The translations under genes and the position numbers were made by a program. A stretch of DNA of 51,500 bases, taken from assembly GCA_012295275.1 (NCBI GenBank), contig CM022677.1, forward strand, positions 10,074,351 to 10,125,850. Direction: 5' to 3'. Below, one piece after another: positions 49,993-51,500 of this stretch (position 1 is its first letter; each line of letters starts with the position of its first letter). The notes beneath the pieces are model-generated. The model was given only the letters and a program-made list of their open reading frames with translations, searched no databases and was not told where the DNA came from. The DNA comes from Chrysomallon squamiferum (lineage: Eukaryota > Mollusca > Gastropoda > Neomphalida > Peltospiridae).

Positions 49993-50672
49993 AAAATAAT
50001 GAAAATATTAATACATTAAAATTGACAAAAATAAAGAGGAATATACAAGTAAATGAAATTAAAAAATTAAAACATAATAAAACCTGTTTTATTGTAACCT
50101 AATTTTTAATTTATGTAGGATTTTAAAAATAATATGATATAAATTTATAAGCAAAATTTTAAAACGTCTCATTGATTGTAAACTTTGACAATTGTGACTC
50201 GGTTAAGAGACAACTCGTGTTTTCTGTGACTCGGTTAAGAGACAACTCGTGTTTTTGGCAGAAGGCGAACGTGCTTTCGATGAACTTGTTCCGACAAACA
50301 CGTGAAAACATTATCAAGTTGAAGGACACTGCAGCAGACATGTTTGTTTTTATAAAACAGTTGGATCATAATCAAATGTAGTGACATCTTCTATCTAGCC
50401 AGGTGTATTATATATTAAAGTATTCTAAAATAAAACAAATATACAAACTACTTGATGTTATCACCTGAGTTGTTGAAATAAACATATAACAGGCCATTAG
50501 ATAAAATGTTAAGAGAATGCATTTTTTAAAATTATACTTTGCAAATGAAATGAAATAAAATATGAATATGCATTAATGTTATAAAGCATATGCATATGTT
50601 ATTAATACCGAGAGATAACTTTTCAAATATACATTGATAACATTAGTAAAAAATTTAAAAATGTAAAATTAA
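49251..50672. repeat. Tandem segmental duplication, copy B
   Basis: About 1.42 kb, collinear with copy A. It is longer because of local indels, an AT array (about 49388-49410), an AAT array (about 49961-49991) and a 32-bp internal tandem duplication (50196-50259) of GTGACTCGGTTAAGAGACAA plus the following 12 bp. Confidence 0.93.
50180..50466. other. Hyper-conserved core of duplication, copy B
   Basis: Matches 48720-48974 with only about two substitutions outside the internal 32-bp duplication. One substitution changes the plus frame Gln to Arg and the other Leu to Phe. In the minus frame both fall outside the first 36 codons of the shared ORF. Confidence 0.6.
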
Positions 50673-51500
50673 CAAAAAAATCAAGTGTTTGAAAATGTAT
50701 GAATGGTAATGAGTGAATACGATTCATAATCAATATTATCATTCTATATCATTCAGTATTTCTCATAATTCCATTTAGTGACTGTTGATAAATAACAGCT
50801 AAGGAGTTACTTCCCTTCCTACGTTATATTTCTAGTTTTAATTTATTTATTAAGAATTTATAACACTGTAAACATGCTGTTTTTCCTATTTCATCACTTC
50901 ATTATCTTTATTTTTATACTTAAATTAATTGTCTAAACATAACTGGGAGAGTTTCATTTAATAAAGGAGCAGCTGATTTCTGATAATCTGATATTAACAA
51001 AGCAATAAAATATAATTTATTTTTTTTTTTTCTAAACAAAAATATTTATGCACTGGATCAGGTTTTTGAATTAACATGTTTATTTTGTGAGCTGTACATG
51101 AAAGGAAAGGACATGCAAATGAAGCTGCAAAATAAACATGGCTCTGTTTACAAAAGTTAAAGTTTCTACAACTAAAGTAAAATAAACACTCAGATTATCT
51201 GTAGCGAAAGTTTGCTGTATCATGATGAACCTATCTTTAAGCAAATATATTTTATTTTTTTATACAAGGACAATGATACACAAATTTTAGCAGTTTTATT
51301 AATTTCCATATGTTATGTGTTTCATAAATCAATAAATGTAGGTTTGCATTTATGTTACTCTGTGTAAAGAATGTTACTCTGGAGAGAGAGAGAGAGAGAG
51401 AGACCGTATATTAAAAATACAAATTTCCACAACACATACAATTTCTAATTTTGTTTTTATCTTTATTTACAATTCTGCAGTGCACCGTGTATTTAAAACA
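50673..51500. other. AT-rich non-coding DNA at right edge
   Basis: No exon is recognised. It holds an AGTTACTTCCCTT motif (50806) and a GA array (about 51381-51402). The missing 5' SQOR exons should lie further right. Confidence 0.55.

Noticed and set aside
48790-50341. MSAAVSFNLIMFSRVCRNKF as duplicated alternative first exons giving SQOR its mitochondrial presequence
   Set aside because: It looks like a targeting peptide, but no usable GT donor follows it, and the FAD-binding exon that must lie between it and 47329 is absent from the interval.

Overview
This is an AT-rich nuclear window from an animal, most likely a mollusc. It is dense with microsatellites and minisatellites. The coding exons are split by long introns with GT-AG signals, and short copies of the GGGAG(A/G)TAAC-type motif common in molluscan DNA are scattered through it. 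Nothing bacterial, viral or CRISPR-like is present. The lineage call is an inference.

Left part (1-14 kb): simple repeats, a TA-flanked MITE (421-619), an intronless and broken prolyl 4-hydroxylase alpha copy on the minus strand (4976-6421), and a second, inverted fragment of that family on the plus strand (7178-7486) bordered by a 43-bp minisatellite. A hAT-like terminus follows at 8479, then a pyrimidine-rich satellite-like tract of about 1.3 kb (10.35-11.66 kb), CA-rich arrays, and a 48-bp minisatellite (13.74-14.2 kb).

Middle part (14-28 kb): three exon-like segments of an unidentified minus-strand gene (14.25-15.97 kb, one carrying a 1-bp frameshift), several minisatellites, and a pogo/Tigger-type transposase fragment (20.39-20.61 kb) whose own codons appear to have been amplified into the adjoining minisatellite. 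A repeat-rich stretch without recognisable genes runs to 28 kb.

Right part (28-51.5 kb): the main gene, mitochondrial sulfide:quinone oxidoreductase (SQOR), on the minus strand. Eight constitutive exons (47329 down to 28060) cover roughly the last 385 residues, including both redox cysteine motifs and the stop codon. The presequence and N-terminal FAD-binding exon lie beyond the right edge. The most notable feature is a cluster of three homologous alternative exons (38095-38165, 34884-34951, 34340-34407) for the same helix after the GDC...SKTAAA FAD motif. The reading phases allow exactly one of the three per mRNA, so this looks like mutually exclusive splicing of a segment expected to sit near the quinone side of the enzyme. 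Upstream, an intron or 5' region carries a tandem 1.3-1.45 kb duplication (47.9-50.7 kb) with an unusually conserved core of about 250 bp.
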